The translations under genes and the position numbers were made by a program. From Rhizoclosmatium globosum (lineage: Eukaryota > Chytridiomycota > Chytridiomycetes > Chytridiales > Chytriomycetaceae): a stretch of DNA of 64,000 bases. Under the pieces are notes generated by a model that was not told the DNA's origin, searched no databases, and saw nothing but the letters and a program-made list of their open reading frames with translations. Positions 22,338-33,319 of this stretch are shown here, one piece after another. The stretch's first letter is position 1. Each line of letters begins with the position of its first letter. The stretch lies in assembly GCA_002104985.1 (NCBI GenBank), contig MCGO01000199.1, positions 1-64,000 on the forward strand, written 5' to 3'.

Positions 22338-23252
22338 TTATTCCATTGCAGGATACTTTATAGCATTTTTGAGCATCTTGTCTTGAACAGCCTCAGAGAG
22401 GTTGATACCACAAACACGAGCAAGTTGGACGAGGTACAACAAGATATCAGCCATTTCTTCTCCAACGTGTACTTTATCGTGTTCCGTAAAGTCTATGGAT
22501 CGATATCAGTCACTCATTTTGCAAACAATCGATCAAATGTACTTGGTAGTCCTGGTTCAACCTCCCCGCGCCACTGGAATATTTCACTCAATTCTCCCAC
22601 CTCCGCAACCTATCCGAATCGTTTAAAAATAGAGTTGGACGAAGACTGACACACCAACGCCAACAAGAGATTCCGTGGCGTCAACTCAGTAGACCAATTC
22701 CTAGCCATGGAAAACTTCCGAGTTTCCTCCGCCAAAGTCCCAAACGTCAAAGCACGAGGATCCACAAGATAAAGAGCAGTGGTATCCACAAGTCCCTCGA
22801 TTGGAGGATACTTCTTGGCATTTTTAGAAACCTTATTAATGGTTGCTGCCGCCAAGTCGATTCCACAGCACCGAGCCATTTCCATCAAATAAATCAGAAC
22901 ATCGGACATTTCTTCGCCAGTGTGAATGCGATCGTGTTCGGAAAAGTCTGTTTGATGTCATTAGTCACGACTGAATCAACAGATAACGCTCACCAGGAAG
23001 ACCAGGGGCTACCTCGCCCCTCCACTGAAATATCTCACTCAATTCACCCATTTCGCCAATCTGCCCAACCAAGTCAGTCGACACAAATCAAGAACAATCC
23101 AAACCAACCAAGGCAAACAACAGGTTCCGAGGCGTATGAGCCTTGCCCCAGCCTCGTGCAATGCAGAACTTGTTGATTCGATCGTCTAATTCGTCAAGCC
23201 TCAAAGATGCGGATTGCATCAAAGTTGGAGGGGAAGAAGTAGGTCCAAGCAT
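22338..23252 (-). CDS. Two-module dCTP pyrophosphatase-like (MazG fold) protein
   Basis: Five exons (23109-23252, 22994-23060, 22655-22947, 22543-22609, 22338-22492) give 241 residues. Two complete copies of the DCTPP1/MazG all-alpha module are fused in tandem. Each has the HTPRNLL or LTPRNLL helix, EIFQWRGEV.PGLP, a FSEHD or FTEHD turn, and GEEM.D.L.YL with the acidic metal ligands, then a KNA.KYP end. The 67-nt exons 2 and 4 encode the same part of each module and the introns match, so the gene arose by internal duplication. The enzyme family hydrolyses dCTP and modified dNTPs to monophosphates. Acidic metal ligands appear intact in both modules. Confidence 0.88.
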
Positions 23253-23332
23253 GAAATTATTTAGGATGAAAAAGAAGATGATAGAGAAAATAAAGACATT
23301 TTATTTTGAAGAGAATGATAGGAACTGTCGAG

Positions 23333-23880
23333 TTATTCAAAATCAGAAGCAAGGCGGCGACATTGAGTAACTTGTGCCCCTAACTGACATCCCTTGATAA
23401 CTCCATCAATGTTCAAACGGTTCAAGTTCCCACAAATCTCACTTATACTTTTCGTGTTGATGCTACAGTCTCCACCAGTCGCGTCAGTATACTCAATATC
23501 AAACACAGGCTTCATCTGTGCAATAAATCCCTCATACTTATCACACTCGTTGTACCGATCACATTCCTCAACAACAGCAAAGTCAAACAACGAAATAACA
23601 GCATCTCTCGTCTCATCAGTCCAAAGGGACGCGCAGTTCTTGCATCCAACACCAAGCCCAATTCTATGGGCTTCAGCAGTAAGCCACTGGATAAACTCAT
23701 TCTGATCGTCCTTGGAAATATCAGGAGTGAAGCCAGAGCCGTTCGAGTAGTCCAAAGCAATGTTATCAGGATCAACTGCATCGCATCCTTTGTCCTTGGC
23801 TTGTTCAAGACGATTGGTCAATAGGTCGCGAACAGCTGGGATTCGGAAGTCAATGTAATTTTCTCCTTCCCAACCTTTCT
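23333..23880 (-). pseudogene. 5'-truncated GH114 glycoside hydrolase
   Basis: About 185 C-terminal residues of a GH114-like enzyme (family of fungal polygalactosaminidases, TIM barrel) are readable: WEGENYIDFRIP, GCDAVDPDNIALDYSNGSGF, GLGVGCKN, FDFAVVEECDRYNECD and VFDIEYTDA. The second-half catalytic region (EPDN-type DPDN, EECDRYNECD) is present. The secretion signal and the first ~100 residues expected for the family are missing: a TAG lies just upstream in frame, and at 23939 a 1.4-kb inverted-repeat element begins. No N-terminal remnant is seen beyond that element. I therefore call it a truncated gene; an unseen distant exon is possible. Confidence 0.7.
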
Positions 23881-23938
23881 ATACATTTTCGATCGGGTTT
23901 TCACGAAGGGATAAGGAGTCGACTTCCTTGTACAATAA

Positions 23939-25369
23939 TGAGTGAGTCGGCGATTCGAGCCCAAAGTCGGCAATCCCGGCCCACTCCAAAACTGATAAAA
24001 CAATGAATAACTCCATTTTCGTTTTATTTCGTATCACGAAACTATGTGAATATTAAAGATAATATAAAATACTATGAAATGGCAGAAGAATGTGCGCTTT
24101 GGAAAGAATGGTGAGGAGTAGTGCCAGGTTTATGTTGAATGCAACATCTTGGCTTATAGTTCCTCTCACAGCTATCATAACCACCTAAAAACGCAGGAAG
24201 TAAAAGAAAATAAATAGTTTATGCTTTTAAAATATATAAGAGGGAGCTCAGAGCCTTCCTCCTTCTTTGCCGCTCTCTTGAAAATGATACAAAAAATTTA
24301 AACAAGTCCAGTTCATCTGGCGTATCTCTTACTGTCCAATAAATTATATAAATTGTATTAAATGTAAACATATTGCTCTCCTCAGAAGTATAGGACGTTT
24401 GAACGTAAGGAAAGTGCGTATTGTTACGGGATAGAATTGTAAAAATCAACCATTATTTGCGCTAGAAGCTTTGATTGCAGAAACTTCAAACTTTCGCTAA
24501 GTATTATTTATTGTTTATACTATATTCACGCACACTCTCAGCAGAACTGCATAAACGTTGAGGCAGCTAGGATTTGTGGCTACCAACCCTTCCAAGAGCC
24601 ACTCCTTGAAACAAATTGTGCAGGCTTACAGTTTAACATTTGTGAATTTTAATTGTATAAATATTAATATTATAAGTTCATTGCTCGTAATTACCGCTGA
24701 TTCAACGGCTGGTGCATGAAAGAAGATCACCTTGAAAAATGCAATTTTCTAAAAGGTCCCCAGAACAAGATAACATCCTCAGCTTCCACAGATTTATTAA
24801 TTAGTACTTGTTTATATCATTCGCAGCATGGGACGCTCTCAAATAAAGAGGCTCAGAAGTAAAGCCGAATAGAATGTAACAATGTCATAACCCAAATAAT
24901 TACAGTTCCTAGATAGCTTAAAGCCTAAAACTGTCGACTAATCAAATAAAATAGTTAAAATAACAACGAGCATAGATAATAACTTATCAGAAGAGGCGCC
25001 AATTCCAAAATAGTTGGTGGTAGTTTCAAACAACAGTCTATTATTCAAAGGAGACAACGATAATTGCATTAAATCCAATAAAATCCAATAAATAAATGGT
25101 TGATATCTGATGTGCGTGAATGAGATGAGTGGAAAAAGCTGCCTCAGTGCGTTGTTGAAGATGAAGTGTTGAGTTAGAAACCTGGACCTAACTAATTAAA
25201 ACAAACAGACTGGCCTAAGCCTTCTTAATCATAATATCATTGCGTAATTTACAATGTTTTCACTTTATTTGAGGAATTAATCTCGACAGGTTCTGCGGTA
25301 AATGCAGCTGGAAGTTTTTTGGGGTGGGTCGGGATTGCCGACTTTGGGCTCGAATCGCCGACTCACTCA
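23939..25369. mobile_element. 1.43-kb non-autonomous element with ~49-bp terminal inverted repeats
   Basis: The left end (23939-23987) starts TGAGTGAGTCGGCGATTCGA and its reverse complement ends the element at 25321-25369, with only a few mismatches. Between the ends is AT-rich sequence with no transposase; the open stretches inside are short and meaningless. The structure is that of a non-autonomous DNA transposon. I do not see a convincing target-site duplication (left flank ends ATAA, right flank starts ATGCC), so the superfamily is unknown. It lies directly 5' of a truncated GH114 gene and may have caused the truncation. Confidence 0.7.
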
Positions 25370-25651
25370 ATGCCTTGCGTTTCACGTGAAGCATAGTGAT
25401 TGTTTTAATAGTTCTCCGCACAATGCATTTTTTCCTTTTTGAAAAGACTTTATGATGACAATTGTGATCGGCGTGCTGGGTGAGTAAGGCCACAGCTTAA
25501 TCTGGATTAAAATTAAAGCCACCTTGAGGCTGAAATGAATTTGAACTAATGGATAAACTTGAAGGAAGCGAAAGGACAGCCATCAAAAAACTGTTTGGTG
25601 GAGAAGAAAAGTAAGAAGCAACGTACAGTAGGTTACTCATTATATTTCTAG

Positions 25652-26461
25652 TTATCTTCGGGATACAAATGTTGACAAATAGTGGCGAAACTGACGAAAC
25701 CGAATATCCATAACAAGAATCATGGCCGACATTGCGACAACAGCCCGTTCTTCCTCAGAAGTCCATTTGTCATCAACAGGTTCCAACACGCCTTTCAAGG
25801 CATTCGAACACAAATTAATTTCAAGTCTTGCAATCGCTCGCTCCGTTAAATTATGCTTTGAGAATAGTTTCTTCCAATGGGATGGGGTATCATTTTCGTT
25901 TGTCAGTTCCTTATCAGATCGAAAGAGAGTGAAACGCAAAGGTTCGGCAACGTTGCCCAATGCGAGTGTCCCAATGTCAATCATTATTCCTTCTCGTCGC
26001 CAATGATAACTGGCATCAGATCCAATAAAAGAACATGGGGACCTCACAACGTTCTGTACAGCTTCCATCGTCATATCAAAGTGCCCATAAATCGAATCAA
26101 TCAAGTAGCTGATAACGCCTTGCCGCTCGTGCGGGTTCATAGCAGCTATTGTTGATAATGTGATAGAATCAATCATGGTGATCGAGGGGGCACACTGCGT
26201 TAAAGACGGTTTCTCGCCATGCCTGTGCTCTGGTTTATGTGACATCATATTCATTGGAGCTGGCTTAGTTTCAAGCTTGAATAGAAATGTGGATGCTTCG
26301 CCTTGTTCTGACAGGTGAATCTGTTTGGTCGTAAATTGACTAAAGACGAGTGGTTTTGCCAAGTCCGCCATGCCATAGAGTGGGAGCCCAATATCACTCA
26401 GATTATGGTCATAGCTGGGAGGTGCGTATCCAGGCGGGGCCTCAGGCTCAGTGTCTGTCAT
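25652..26461 (-). CDS. Orphan protein with N-terminal PPxY motifs
   Basis: A 269-residue single-exon frame if started at 26461 (MTDTEPEAPPGYAPPSYDH); an in-frame ATG at 26563 would add 34 residues of unconvincing sequence. The N-terminus has PPGY and PPSY, possible WW-domain ligands as in ubiquitin-ligase adaptors. The remainder alternates short strands (FTTKQIHLSE, STFLFKLETK, SYHWRREGIMIDIG, ARLEINLC) before a C-terminal helix, reminiscent of tubby-C-terminal/LURP-like domains found in many fungal proteins. I would not assign that without a structure search. No signal peptide; cytosolic location is likely. Confidence 0.55.
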   Translation of the reverse strand: MTDTEPEAPPGYAPPSYDHNLSDIGLPLYGMADLAKPLVFSQFTTKQIHLSEQGEASTFLFKLETKPAPMNMMSHKPEHRHGEKPSLTQCAPSITMIDSITLSTIAAMNPHERQGVISYLIDSIYGHFDMTMEAVQNVVRSPCSFIGSDASYHWRREGIMIDIGTLALGNVAEPLRFTLFRSDKELTNENDTPSHWKKLFSKHNLTERAIARLEINLCSNALKGVLEPVDDKWTSEEERAVVAMSAMILVMDIRFRQFRHYLSTFVSRR

Positions 26462-26706
26462 TGTTGGTTGGGTGTGGCGTTTCGGTTGTGTTCTGGATCT
26501 CCAATCCACGATTTCTAATACGCATGATTTGGAATATTTTGATACACCTATGAAGCAATCCATCTGGTCGTAACCATTCTATATAGCTTATTGCAAACTT
26601 AAAGTGATTTCATAAATTATAGGTACACTTCTTTTTAATTTAACAACAAACGTTACTTTCCTTGTCAGTCTCTTCTCATAGTATTTATAAATAAACTCAA
26701 ATAGCG

Positions 26707-29234
26707 TTATGTACGTTTTGCTGCGGAAATAATCTCTCTCGCCTTTGCGTAGGCATCCGGATACATTTTCGAAACATACAACTGCGATGCACAAGCTTCA
26801 CGACAATAAATCACATGCACAAGTTCAGACTCAGTTCTCGTGACATGGATCGCAGCGTTGCATGCGTCCAACGCGTCTTGAAGGTGGTTTTGGTGGATGA
26901 AGATTTCTGCGAGTTGAATGTATGATATTTCGCAGGTTGGGTCGACTTGTTTGGCTTGTTTACAGAACCTTTTGGCGGATTCAAAGTCTTGTTTGGCTTG
27001 TAGGTAAAGGATTGCTATGAAGTTCGGTGCTTGTTAGCAAATATTTACGAAAACAAAGGGAAGTGGTCACTCACATTTGTTGATGTATGGTAATGGAGAA
27101 GTTCCATCCATTTCAATGGCCTTGTCAAAGTTCTTTTCAGCCTCCTCGAATCTTCCCATGTCCAACAACACTTCTCCGTAGTAGTTGAACACCTCAGGGA
27201 CATCAGCAAATTTCTTTAAAGCATTCACGAAAGCTTTCTCGGCCTCTCCTTGGTCCTCGTTCTTGTACAGAGCACTACCGAGTTGGATGTATGCGTAAAC
27301 AAAGTCATTGTCGAGTTCAATGGAGCGCTTGTAATATTCGATAGCAGCTTGATAATTACCGGTGTGGAAATATACTTGGCCGCGGTGATAGTAGAAGTCT
27401 GCGTCAATGCAGGAAACCTTTTCGGCATTTTCGTACTCGCGAAAAGCAGATTCGAGGTCTTGCAGTTCTATAAAAATAGAGGCACGTTTGATGAGGGTGT
27501 TTATGGATGTTGAGTCAAGAGAAAAAGATTTGTCCAGGTGTTGCATTGCGAGTGGGACTGATATGTGGCTGTTTTAGAAGAGATTCATTTCGAGAGAAAG
27601 TGTCAATACTCAACTGTCTCCTTTCAAGAAGCAGAAAGTTCCAAGAGTGTTTAGAGCAAAGGCTTGAACCTTGTCAGAGGAGAAGGCGTTGGTTTCGACG
27701 GATTCTTCAATAGTCTTAATCGCAGTAGCCCAGTCTCTAGCAAGAACAGCATCGTACGCCTTGTGCAAGAGAACATCAGAAGTAGATTCTTTGGGGAATT
27801 GAGCAACAATAGAAGCACCAAAGTTCTTTGGACGGAAGGAATCCATGTAAGCTGTCAAGATTCATAAGATTTCTACCGTGAAAGCCAAGCGACGAAATAC
27901 CCACCCTTTACAAAAGCCTTACTAGGCAATCGAGCAACTTTAGTCTCCATAACCTTCGAAGCCTTCAAAGAAGCAAGCTCCTTCAAAAGGCGATCGATAG
28001 TTGCAATACTGCTTTCCTTCTTGAATTCCTCCAACATGCAGACAGCAGTGTAATCATTCAAAGCCTTCTCCTTCTCTCCAGTAGCCTCGTACGCTTGAGC
28101 ACGACGGTCGATGGCTTTGATGTAACGGTTGTCGAGGTCAAGGGCAGAGTTGCAGTCAGCAATTGTAGAGACGTAGTCATTGAGGTTGGAATAACATGCA
28201 GCACGGTTGACAAAGAAGACAGGGTCAGTTGGGAAAAGCGAGATGGCGGCAGTATAGTATTTGACTGCTTCTTTGTATTTCTTTTCGCGAAAGAGGCAGT
28301 TTCCAATTGATTCAGCTTCCTTTGCCATAGTGATATCGAAACTATCAAAATCCCATGTTGATATTGTAGTTCGGATGGCTGAAAAGTCGGGGCGACTGAT
28401 TGGTTCTTGCAACCAACACTGTACAATCAGGTTCCAGATAGCGTCCATAACACATTTGGTTTTCTGAGAGTTGTATGTGGGCTGATATGGCCTCTCACCA
28501 CTTGTTATCCACTTAATCACTTTCTGTGGATCATTTTCTCCGTCCTCTCCTTCAAATGGCTTTTGACGCGTCATCACTTCGTATAGAGTCATTCCAAAGC
28601 TATACACGTCATATTTTGGTGACGGCTTGTATCCACGAATAAAAGATTCAGGAGGTGTATATCGGTAGTGACCAGTCCGTGCGTTCGTATTCCAGTAGGA
28701 ATAAACATCATATACCTTGCTGAGGCCAAAATCGGAGAGAGCTGCTCGGCCAGTTGCGTCTAAATAAACTTTCAGATGTTTTAATAGACAACTGAGGGTT
28801 AATATACCGATCAAGATGTTGTCTGGTTTCAAATCACGATGGATTACAGGCGGATCAAGTGAATGCAGGTACTCGTAGGCATGTGCAATGTCCAGCATCC
28901 ACTTGAGCCGATTCTTAACCGTTGGCACTGGATCGCCATGCAAACACTCAAACAGGTTCCGCTCAAAGCGCTCTATCACAAGCATTGGCAGCCCATCCTC
29001 GGCACTTGCGATGCCCCAAAGTGTCGCAATATTTGGATGTCGAAGCGAAAACCAGATGGATGCTTCTTGCATCGCTTTCTCAAGATCCGTCCTTCCATTT
29101 TTCACCGCCTTAAATGCCTTCACTGCCACTCGATACGATATATACGATCCTGCGTACACTGTGCCAAAGCTGCCTTGTCCAATAACCTCAGTGGTGATCA
29201 AAACAAGTGCGCCAATGTTGGGAACAACCACCAT
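26707..29234 (-). CDS. Protein kinase fused to a TOM70 TPR domain
   Basis: Exons 28808-29234, 27905-28759, 27615-27851, 27075-27557 and 26707-27014 give 769 residues. Residues 1 to about 260 are a complete TKL-like kinase: GQGSFG loop (19-24), VAVK39, HRD (132-134), DFG (152-154), PPESF. The rest is a full TOM70 cytosolic domain (DPVFFVNRAACYSNL, FRPKNFGASIVAQFPKE, GQVYFHTGNYQAAIEYY), with intron positions and exon lengths 237, 483 and 308 identical to the neighbouring TOM70. The anchor exon of TOM70 is absent, so the chimaera should be soluble. Intron 1 (48 nt, no stop) could be read through, but it interrupts the kinase activation region. Function unknown; phosphorylation of mitochondrial import factors is a guess. 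Confidence 0.9.
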
Positions 29235-29796
29235 TCAGGAGAGGAAAATAGAATAAGGTAAATCCACATTAGCTAACAATCAATCCATAAAAACTCTTGT
29301 TCTTGACCACGCCTTTAAATCATCGTTAAAAGCAAATCATCTCATCTTCGACTCAATAGCTTGAATCCGCATACAGAATCTCTGCCCTCTTTATTCACGC
29401 GCAACGAGATATTTCAGCATACTTTGGCCCATCCATATGGAAGGCTATATTGGAACCTTCGTTAGTTGCAGAAGAACGGCTGCCTGATACGGCAAAGGCG
29501 CTGACTTTGTTAATGCAACAAATTGTTGCACTGGAGGGAACAAAATTCTGATTCGCAAGTGTAACAGTTCGTGTAAGTCATGGCATTGAGATTCAAAACA
29601 CATCTTTCCTTTCTGGAATATTTGGCAGCGATGAAAGAGAAATTTACTCAAGGCGAGATCAATGTACGAATGAAACCAATTCTTTACTACTTTGCTCTCA
29701 CTTTGAGCGTTATGAATTCTCATCACCTCCTCACCATTCCAAAAAAAGGACTAATCCAAAAAACCAAGAAACAATCACCTCCTGACAAAATACCCT
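29235..29796. other. Spacer between TOM70 and the kinase chimaera
   Basis: Holds the 3' end of TOM70 and the presumed promoter of the kinase-TOM70 gene. I found neither a remnant of the TOM70 membrane-anchor exon nor any other gene here. Confidence 0.45.
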
Positions 29797-32038
29797 TTAA
29801 ACGCCTCCAGCGGCAGCAGCAGCCCCTCTCAACTTTGCATACACATCCGGATACATATTCGAGACATACAACTGCGCCGCACAAGCTTCACGACACGAAA
29901 TCGCATTCACAAGTTCAGGTTCAGTTCTCGTGACATGGATCGCCGAATCGTATGCGTCCAACGCGTCTTGCAGGCGGTTTTGGTGGATGAGGAGTTGTGC
30001 GAGTTGGATGTATGCAATGTCGCAGGTGGGGTCGACTTGGGCGGCTTGTTTGCAGAACTTTTCGGCGGATTCGGGGTCTTGCTTTGCTTGGAGGTAGAGG
30101 ATTGCTGGGGAGGTTGTGTTAAAGATTATTTGCGAAATATAGAGACTGTGAAAGGGGAATCGTCACTCACATTTGTTGATGTATGGTAATGGAGATGTTC
30201 CATCCATTTCAATCGCCTTGTCAAAGTTCTTCTCAGCCTCCTCAAATCTTCCCATATCCAACAACACTTCTCCGTAGTAGTTGAACACCTCAGGGATATC
30301 TGCAAACTTCTTCAAAGCCTTCACGAAAGTCTTTTCGGCCTGTCCTTGGTCCTGGTTCTTGTACTGAGCAACAGCGAGTTGGATGTGTGCGTATACAAAG
30401 TCATTGTCGAGTTCGAGAGAGCGCTTGTAGTCTCCGATAGCAGCGTGAACGTCGCCGGTGAGGAAACGGACTTGGCCACGGTGGTAGTAGAGGTCTGGGT
30501 CAGTTGAAGAAACCTTTTCGGCATTTTCGTACTCGCGAAGAGCAGATTCGAGGTCTTGTCGTTCCATGAAAATAGAGGCACGTTTGATGAGGGTGTTCAT
30601 GGAGGTAGAGTCAAGAGAAAGAGATTTGTCGAGGTGTTGCATTGCGAGTGGGACTGATATTTATGTGGTTGTTTCAGAAGAGATTCTTTTCGAGAGAAGG
30701 TGTCAATACTCAACTGTCTCCCTTCAAGAAGCAGAAAGTTCCAAGAGTGTTGAGAGCAAAGGCGTGAACCTTGTCAGAGGAGAAGGCGTTGGTTTCGACA
30801 GATTCCTCAATGGTCTTCATAGCAGCAGCCCAGTCTCTGGCAAGAACTGCATCATACGCCTTGTGCAAGAGAACATCAGACGTCGATTCTTTGGGGAACT
30901 GAGCGACAATAGAAGCACCAAAGTTCTTTGGACGGAAGGAATCCATGTAAGCTGTCAAGATCCATAAGATTTCATACTATCAAAACAAAGCGAAACAACA
31001 AATACTCACCCTTCACAAAAGTCTCACTAGGCAATCGAGCAACCTTGGTCTCCATAGCCTTGGAAGCCTTCAAAGTACCAACATCCTTCAAAAGGCGATC
31101 GGTAGTCGCAATACTGCTCTCCTTCTTGAATTCCTCCAACATACAAATAGCAGTGTAATCATTCAAAGCCTTCTCCTTCTCTCCAGTAGCATCGTACGCC
31201 TGAGCACGACGGTAGATGGCTTTGATGTAACGGTTGTCGAGTTCAAGAGCAGAGTTGCAGTCTGCAATCGTAGAGACGTGGTCGTTGAGGTTGGAGTAAC
31301 ATGCAGCACGGTTGGCAAAGAAGACGGGGTCAGTTGGGAGCAGGGAAATGGCGGTGGTGTAGTATTCGATAGCTTCCTTGTATTTCTTTTCGCCAAAGAG
31401 GCGGTTTCCGATTGTCTTAGCTTCCTTTGCGAGAGTGGCTGGGTCAGATTCCTGTTGGTGTCATTGATACATCAGTTGGTTTGTCATTGTGTTTGGAGGA
31501 TTTGTTGGGTGCGATCCGTAGTCTGGTAATTTCTGCATCCAGATGCATTTGATACAAGTGAATGAATTAAAACAGTTCTATCCAGTTGATCCGGGTGTTC
31601 CCTCATGGTCATCTTCCAACGTTGCAGGTTTTCCCTTTTCACACATCCCACCGAATACCCTTCCAGCCCTCAACAGCCATTGATCCGATCCTTGTTGAGT
31701 GAATTCGGGCTTCAAAGTACCTTTGTTTCTTCAGTGGGAACAACTGGCGCAGCCGCCGCAGCCGTTGCCTCGCCTGGTTGAGCAGCAGCGGCCTCCTTCG
31801 CAGCCTCCTTCGCCGGAGCAACGTCTGTCCACCAAAATCAGATGAATTAGGCTCGAAATAGCTTAATCAAACCATCGATTTGCTCAGAAGAAACACTCTT
31901 TTTGATCTTCTTTTCCCTGATCTTCTGCTGCTTCTTTGCTGTTGGTGCTGCGAGCATCCACACTCCGACGGCAACAGCGGCGACAGAGAACACGGCCAAG
32001 GCGGCGTTTCGTGGGTTGAGCGAGAAGGTTTCACTCAT
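29797..32038 (-). CDS. TOM70: Mitochondrial import receptor Tom70
   Basis: Six exons (31873-32038, 31721-31824, 31010-31451, 30715-30951, 30171-30653, 29797-30104) give 579 residues. An N-terminal membrane anchor (AALAVFSVAAVAVGVWML, about residues 13-30) with a short Asn-side head is followed by a basic stretch (KKQQKIREKKIKK), an Ala-rich linker, then TPR repeats. The first TPRs (IGNRLFGEKKYKEAIEYY, DPVFFANRAACYSNL) form the Hsp70/Hsp90 clamp and the later ones bind preproteins. It docks carrier-type precursors at the outer mitochondrial membrane. Intron 2 is 269 nt. The gene directly downstream is a duplicate fused to a kinase. Confidence 0.95.
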
Positions 32039-32373
32039 TTTCTTGTTCTTTTTTGAACGTGACTCACTCCACCTTTCTTTTTCAACTAAAGAATAATGTA
32101 GTATTATTTTGGATATTAAACATGGTCAAGAAGTAGGAGTACACAACCATACATTCTATCTCGTCATCACAATTCGTCTCTCCAGTGCGCATAAAAAATC
32201 CCAGCCCTTCAATTTAAGTTGGGAATTTGAATTATTAACAAGCGCATATAAATTGAAATCGTGTTGCGGCTGGTAGCAATGGGGCTGAACGGGGCTGATC
32301 GCTTTGAAACCGCTGATTGAAAACCGGAACCTCAAGAAGTCTGCTGCTTTCACACATACACACACCAAAAAAC
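32039..32373. other. Intergenic, upstream of TOM70 and propeller C
   Basis: Divergent spacer between TOM70 and the propeller pseudogene. Nothing recognisable was seen apart from AT-rich stretches. Confidence 0.4.
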
Positions 32374-33228
32374 ATGATTCAAAACATTCATCTCTTGCTT
32401 GCGTTTGTGTATGGTTGTATTGCAGCTACTTCACACAACGGTAACAGTCAATTTTTAGTATCAGCAGCAATTTTGTTCTAACCTAGTGACAGTATCGAAC
32501 TCTCACTCATTCGCGCGTGATGGATATCTTGACAGACTAATTGGAGTCGGCACTGACGGAACAGTTTGGTACAAGTCTTTCCTTGCACTCCAAGACTGGG
32601 TCCCTCTTCAAAGTCCTGCACGAGTTATTGACATTGTCCAATGGGCCGACAAGTCTTTTGTAGCTGTTGCTCTTGACAATACTGTCTAGCTCTGTCCATC
32701 AGTTTCTTACTGGTTTAGTTGCTCACATAGTTGACTAGGAGTCAGGCCTCCATTCGAACTTGAAGAATCGAAACACATATTATATGCTTCATTGATTCTG
32801 ATTTCGCTTATGTTGTTAATCCCAGTTTTATCTTAGACAAAGCTACAAAGCATAGGAGCGCCACCTGTAAGCCATATTCTGGTGAGTAATGCGGAACGAA
32901 CAGGTATGATGGCTGTCACTTTATTTGCGCATTTGACAATGGTTTTAAGGCTATTCTTAATACTCAAGTTTAGCGAAGGTTTGGACTTGTTTTCTGAGAT
33001 ATCAGCATGAAGGGATTTCGGTGTGTCTCCGGCATATTTGGCTTGTTGTATCTCCCTTGAACCTTGCCAGGAGGTTGTTGCGTTGTTCGAACTTCACCAT
33101 TCGATGATGGAATTTATGGTATTGGGCCTGATGGAGCAGTCTACGCCAAAGAAACATTGGATTCAAACTGGGTCATGCTTCCAAATTCTTATTCTGTTGT
33201 TAACGTTGCAGGAACTCTACTCTATTAG
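32374..33228 (+). pseudogene. Secreted tectonin-type propeller C, degraded
   Basis: Exon 1 (32374-32440) encodes a signal peptide (MIQNIHLLLAFVYGCIAA), then a 46-nt intron at the family position. Exon 2 reads well (SFARDGYLDRLIGVGTDGTVWY) until TAG at 32687-32689, where D and E have Trp. About 45 bases later the homology ends. Between roughly 32740 and 33095 there is unrelated sequence, and only the last half-blade resumes (IYGIGPDGAVYAKETL to the normal stop at 33226-33228). So the middle ~300 residues have been deleted or replaced. Clearly a dead paralogue of the genes at 39904 and 41638. Confidence 0.88.
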
Positions 33229-33319
33229 TTAATTTCCTCATATAGTTCTTCAAATAAAACCATTGTTATACGACAAGACACCGCAGTTCCTTCACTAACT
33301 TCCACTATTGTGGCAATAA

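Noticed and set aside
23945..23985. tRNA gene B box in the inverted repeat (GATTCGAGCC)
   Set aside because: No A box, no cloverleaf and no acceptor stem can be drawn around it.
24007..25320. Genes inside the 1.43-kb inverted-repeat element
   Set aside because: Only short AT-rich open stretches; no transposase motif on either strand.
28760..28807. A 16-residue insert in the kinase, open in frame
   Set aside because: It has a GT donor, AG acceptor and a branch-like sequence, and it separates the catalytic loop from DFG where kinases have no such insert. I treat it as a 48-nt intron.
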